DNA from: a bacterium | GTDB lineage: Bacteria > SZUA-79 > Acidulodesulfobacterales > Acidulodesulfobacteraceae | Assembly: GCA_021781285.1 (NCBI GenBank) | Contig: JAJXXD010000105.1 | Span: 1 to 5,549 of the forward strand | Length of the DNA: 5,549 nucleotides | Direction of reading: 5' to 3' | Shown here: one piece after another, positions 4,667-5,549 of the stretch | Position numbering within the stretch: the stretch's first letter is position 1 | Layout of the letters: each line of letters starts with the position of its first letter | Notes under the pieces: generated by a model | What the model saw: only the letters and a program-made list of their open reading frames with translations | The model's database searches: none | What the model was told of the DNA's origin: nothing | Made by a program: the position numbers and the translations under genes

Positions 4667-5549
4667 TTATAAAGTTTCTGTCAAATAGCTCAAGTGCACC
4701 CTGTGATAAAAATGAAACGATTTTAAATTATTAAGATACGAGTTTGCGCCGATAAATGTTTTAAATGCTCCGAATATAGCGGAACCGCTTCCGGACAAAA
4801 GAGACAATTCAGCCCCGTTTAAAATTAATGATTCTTTAATTTCTTTGAGAACCGGATATTTTTTTAATATTACTTTCTCAAAATCATTTTCGAACTTCAA
4901 ATCTTCAAAGCCTAAGTATTGAATATTATAATAATTTATATTTTTTGTCAACAAAAAATCATCGTAGTCCGCATACGCTTCTTTTGTGCTTATTCCAAAA
5001 TCAGGCATGATTAAAACGATATAATACTTGGGTAATGCGCCTGTTTTAATTTCTTCGATATTTTCGCCGAACCCCGATACTACCGCATCGCCTTCCGTTA
5101 GAAAGAACGGTACGTCGGAACCTGTTTCTAACGCCAGTTTCCGTAATTCAACTTTTTCCAATATATTGTTATAGGCTTCGTTCAACTTCAGCAACAACCC
5201 TGCCCCGTCGCTTGAGCCGCCTCCAAGTCCGGCATTAAAGGGTATATTTTTTTCTATTAATACGTGTATTCCTTTATTCTTAATGTTTAATTTATTAAAA
5301 AAACTTTTCGCAGCTTTTGCGACTATATTATTTTCATTTGAAATGGATTGCAAGCCGGCTTCCATCCCGCTATTTTTCAAAACCGCACCCGGAAAGACTT
5401 TAACTTTATAACCGTTTTCCGTAATCTTGAAAGAAATTTTATCGGTTATACCGATTCTTCTCATGATGGAATGGATTTTATGAAGACCGGAGGGCTCTTT
5501 TCTGCCTATTCTAAGAGAAAAATTAATCTTAGCCGGGGCATAATAAGTT
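4667..5549 (-). CDS. ispE: 4-diphosphocytidyl-2-C-methyl-D-erythritol kinase, 5' end cut by window
   Basis: GHMP-family kinase of the MEP isoprenoid pathway, which phosphorylates CDP-methylerythritol using ATP. The reading frame stays open to the window edge: 28 codons before the internal ATG at 5464-5462 encode YYAPAKINFSLRIGRKEPSG and then LHKIHSI, the typical IspE N-terminus. The true start is therefore just beyond 5549 and the Met at 5464 is internal. In numbering from the first visible codon (293 visible residues), the substrate-binding APAKIN is at 4-9, the ATP-binding glycine-rich motif PFNAGLGGGSSDGAG at about 103-117, the GSDVPFF segment with the catalytic Asp at 145, and the C-terminal SGSGSAIFGAF at about 252-262. 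The usual GYH is GLH (residues 21-23), although the His is kept. Only a few residues should be missing. It heads the visible minus-strand block, 36 bp before spoVG. Confidence 0.95.
   Translation of the reverse strand, partial: TYYAPAKINFSLRIGRKEPSGLHKIHSIMRRIGITDKISFKITENGYKVKVFPGAVLKNSGMEAGLQSISNENNIVAKAAKSFFNKLNIKNKGIHVLIEKNIPFNAGLGGGSSDGAGLLLKLNEAYNNILEKVELRKLALETGSDVPFFLTEGDAVVSGFGENIEEIKTGALPKYYIVLIMPDFGISTKEAYADYDDFLLTKNINYYNIQYLGFEDLKFENDFEKVILKKYPVLKEIKESLILNGAELSLLSGSGSAIFGAFKTFIGANSYLNNLKSFHFYHRVHLSYLTETL

Overview
The window is AT-rich, compact bacterial chromosome dominated by one block of core housekeeping genes. Six protein genes and one tRNA read on the minus strand, in this transcription order: ispE (5' end outside the window), spoVG, tRNA-Gln(UUG), prs, rplY (long TL5/CTC form of ribosomal protein L25), pth and ychF. 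A MarC-family membrane protein gene reads on the plus strand and meets ychF tail to tail. The two stop codons share the palindrome TTAA at 673-676.

The gene content and order (ispE-spoVG-tRNA-Gln-prs-rplY-pth-ychF) resemble arrangements I recall from deltaproteobacteria such as Geobacter relatives. In E. coli, ispE-prs and pth-ychF are also neighbours. With AT-rich codon choice, frequent ATA isoleucine codons and SpoVG, this suggests a low-GC Gram-negative bacterium of the Desulfobacterota/deltaproteobacterial type. That placement is tentative and rests on memory of synteny, not on a search.

Functionally the block joins precursor supply (IspE in the MEP isoprenoid pathway, Prs making PRPP) with translation (tRNA-Gln, L25, peptidyl-tRNA hydrolase, the ribosome-associated ATPase YchF) and a nucleic-acid-binding regulator (SpoVG). 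Gaps are 18-40 bp except between the tRNA and prs (196 bp). I see no convincing promoter or intrinsic terminator inside the block, so a single transcript starting upstream of ispE is plausible.

I do not see a new multi-gene system here. The part I cannot explain is the 196-bp leader between tRNA-Gln and prs. It contains a decayed second copy of the tRNA 3' end plus its downstream flank (37 of 40 bases identical, offset 158 bp). It can fold into a hairpin-rich structure and stays open in frame with prs for 52 codons without a start codon. It may be a tRNA pseudogene, a scar of integration at the tRNA, or a small palindromic repeat element. Smaller points are a TTG start for rplY, an internal 21-bp repeat in the L25 tail, an ispE reading frame that clearly runs off the window, and an unusual substitution in its substrate motif.
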